Source: Solirubrobacteraceae bacterium (GTDB taxonomy: Bacteria > Actinomycetota > Thermoleophilia > Solirubrobacterales > Solirubrobacteraceae). From it: DNA of 8,962 nucleotides. Under the pieces are notes generated by a model, which saw nothing but the letters and a program-made list of their open reading frames with translations, made no database searches and had not been told where the DNA came from. Positions 7,111 through 8,962 of the stretch are shown here, piece by piece. The translations under genes were made by a program, and so were the position numbers. The DNA is taken from NCBI GenBank assembly GCA_030447005.1, contig JAUJME010000053.1:1-8962 (forward strand), in the 5' to 3' direction. Positions within the stretch are counted from its first letter, which is position 1, and every line of letters begins with the position of its first letter.

Positions 7111-7221
7111 GCACAACGTGCCACTCCCACCCGCCCGCCGCTTCGTTTGGCACGTTGTGCGGACTATCTCCGCACTTCGTGCCAACCGCCGGCCGCGCGA
7201 GCGCGCGTTGGCACGTTGTGC
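7111..7221. repeat. Cluster of four TGGCACGTTGTGC motifs in alternating orientation
   Basis: The 13-mer TGGCACGTTGTGC is exact at 7148-7160 (+), 7209-7221 (+) and 7111-7123 (-). A fourth copy with AA for TT lies at 7172-7184 (-). The order minus, plus, minus, plus lets neighbouring copies pair in three mutually exclusive stems: 7110-7123 with 7148-7161 (14 bases, perfect), 7147-7163 with 7169-7185, and 7170-7185 with 7208-7223. They could be operators, an RNA structure, or remnants of repeated insertion. Confidence 0.8.
7147..7185 (+). repeat. Strong hairpin with 17-base arms
   Basis: TTGGCACGTTGTGCGGA, the five-base loop CTATC, then TCCGCACTTCGTGCCAA. Fifteen of 17 pairs are complementary; the only break is a symmetrical TT/TT internal loop. 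No T tract follows on either strand, so it is not a classical intrinsic terminator. Confidence 0.85.
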
Positions 7222-7296
7222 GGCAAGGCCCATCGAACCCCCGCCGTCACCAGCCGGTGTTCCGCCTGGCGCGACGCCCGCCGCGGCCGACCGGCG

Positions 7297-7336
7297 GCTG
7301 GACGACGGCGAGGACGGTTCACGCTGACGCGATGAC
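7297..7336 (+). promoter_or_regulatory. Promoter-like leader of the small membrane protein gene
   Basis: GCTGGAC (7297-7303) is followed 14 bases later by TTCACGCTGACGCGATGAC (7318-7336), which includes the ATG. The same arrangement, with a 16-base gap and one changed base in the 19, stands before the acetyltransferase. No Shine-Dalgarno sequence is present. Promoter function is inferred from the repeat. Confidence 0.35.
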
Positions 7337-7534
7337 GGCACTAATCATCGGCGGGCTCGTGATCGCCTTCGTCCTCGTCGTCCTGGTGCCCGAGCGCCGG
7401 CGCTCCGGCGGGCGCTCGGGCGGCGGCGGCTGGTCGTCCTCCGGGGCGTGGGGCGGCGACTCCTGGAGTGGCTGGGGTGGGGCGACGGGGGAGGCGGCGG
7501 AGACGGTGGCGGCGGCGGAGACGGCGGCGGCTGA
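7332..7534 (+). CDS. Small membrane-anchored Gly/Asp-rich protein, probable one-base frameshift
   Basis: The product starts MTALIIGGLVIAFVLVVLVP, a single hydrophobic helix (about residues 3-19) followed by ERRR, suggesting a membrane anchor with the tail in the cytoplasm by the positive-inside rule. A Gly/Ser/Trp-rich segment follows (residues 25-50). As written, the frame then becomes Ala/Glu/Thr-rich and runs to 7718, deep into the convergent glutamine synthetase gene. In the frame one base back, codons from 7484 to the TGA at 7532-7534 read Asp-Gly repeats (DGGGGGDGGGGGDGGG), the low-complexity ending common in small actinobacterial proteins of this sort. One extra G in the run at 7479-7482 gives a 67-residue protein ending just before the hairpin at 7545. 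The function is unknown. Confidence 0.55.
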
Positions 7535-7544
7535 CCCTGTCCTG

Positions 7545-7578
7545 ACGGGAGCCCCGCCGCAGCGGGGCTCCTGCCCGT
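7545..7578. terminator. Bidirectional terminator-like hairpin between convergent genes
   Basis: GGAGCCCCGC (7548-7557), loop CGCA, GCGGGGCTCC (7562-7571) form a perfect 10-base GC-rich stem; ACGGG and CCCGT (7545-7549 and 7574-7578) can extend it in an alternative pairing. It lies 10 bases after the restored stop of the small membrane protein and 13 bases beyond the glutamine synthetase stop, so it can serve both strands. There is no T tract, as is frequent in high-GC actinobacteria. Confidence 0.7.
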
Positions 7579-7591
7579 CCCCCACGACCCC

Positions 7592-8962
<1,371 letters not shown>

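Larger units (their letters stand above)
7067..7280. repeat. Palindromic repeat element, copy 2
   Basis: The ends at 7067-7089 and 7234-7256 are inverted repeats (about 16 of 23 positions). The two halves share further inverted sequence, including CGCACAACGTGCCA (7110-7123) against its complement at 7208-7222. The direct-repeat segments shared with copy 1 are 7072-7106 and 7226-7280. The outer parts are conserved between the copies while the centres differ in length and sequence. The centre here contains a strong hairpin and extra copies of the TGGCACGTTGTGC motif that copy 1 lacks in clean form. Confidence 0.7.
6838..7331. other. Non-coding spacer between the acetyltransferase and the small membrane protein gene
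   Basis: About 490 bases hold the two palindromic elements, a spacer of about 70 bases (6999-7066) in which I see nothing recognisable, and the leader of the next gene. Open frames run through it on both strands, but their translations (repeats of PSPAGVPP, for example) are just the DNA repeats read as protein and resemble no family. Confidence 0.65.

Noticed and set aside
6833..7280. CRISPR array
   Set aside because: There are only two copies of each repeat, 35 and about 55 bases long, with unequal spacing and inverted structure. No regular spacers and no cas genes are present.
6828..7280. Complete insertion sequence
   Set aside because: No transposase-like reading frame lies between the inverted ends, and no flanking target-site duplication could be identified.
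4355..7327. A 990-codon open frame on the plus strand
   Set aside because: Most of it lies antisense to the LAL regulator and is the Arg/Gly/Ala-rich shadow expected in very GC-rich DNA. Only its 6290-6748 part is real (the acetyltransferase).
6601..7341. Minus-strand open frame of 246 codons over the repeat region
   Set aside because: Its content follows the DNA repeats, with repeated Gly/Arg/Pro strings, and it matches no family I recognise. It also overlaps the acetyltransferase gene.

Overview
The window is very GC-rich bacterial DNA with the dense, strongly GC3-biased coding usual in Actinomycetota. The secreted subtilase, with a Pro/Ala/Thr linker and a C-terminal two-cysteine beta module, together with the type III glutamine synthetase, suggests a member of Thermoleophilia/Solirubrobacterales. 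That placement is inference from style; no rRNA or marker gene is present to prove it.

Layout: (1) 3-2342 (+), the 3' part of a secreted S8 serine protease whose start lies left of the window. (2) 2354-3163 (+), an alpha/beta hydrolase starting 11 bases after the protease stop. (3) 3174-6106 (-), two overlapping genes: an ATP-binding LuxR-family regulator (LAL type) and, joined by an ATGA overlap, a 164-residue protein with only a LuxR-type HTH. They converge on the hydrolase, and both facing stop codons lie in one small palindrome. (4) 6107-6289, a divergent control region. (5) 6290-6837 (+), a RimJ/RimL-like GNAT acetyltransferase whose last 29 codons are displaced by an apparent one-base loss. 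(6) 6828-7280, a non-coding stretch with two related palindromic elements and a cluster of TGGCACGTTGTGC motifs that can pair in alternative hairpins. (7) 7332-7534 (+), a small membrane-anchored Gly/Asp-rich protein, also apparently one base short. (8) A hairpin at 7545-7578 between convergent genes. (9) 7592-8962 (-), the C-terminal 456 residues of a type III glutamine synthetase, running off the right edge.

The protein-coding genes do not form an obvious single pathway: they look like ordinary chromosomal genes for secretion, regulation, resistance/modification and nitrogen assimilation. I found no defence system, CRISPR array, prophage or complete transposon. The most unusual content is non-coding: the twin palindromic elements between the acetyltransferase and the small membrane protein, and the nearly identical 19-base leader at the starts of those two genes. 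The two frameshifts both look like one missing base in a short G or C run, so read error or assembly error must be excluded before any gene-decay story is told.
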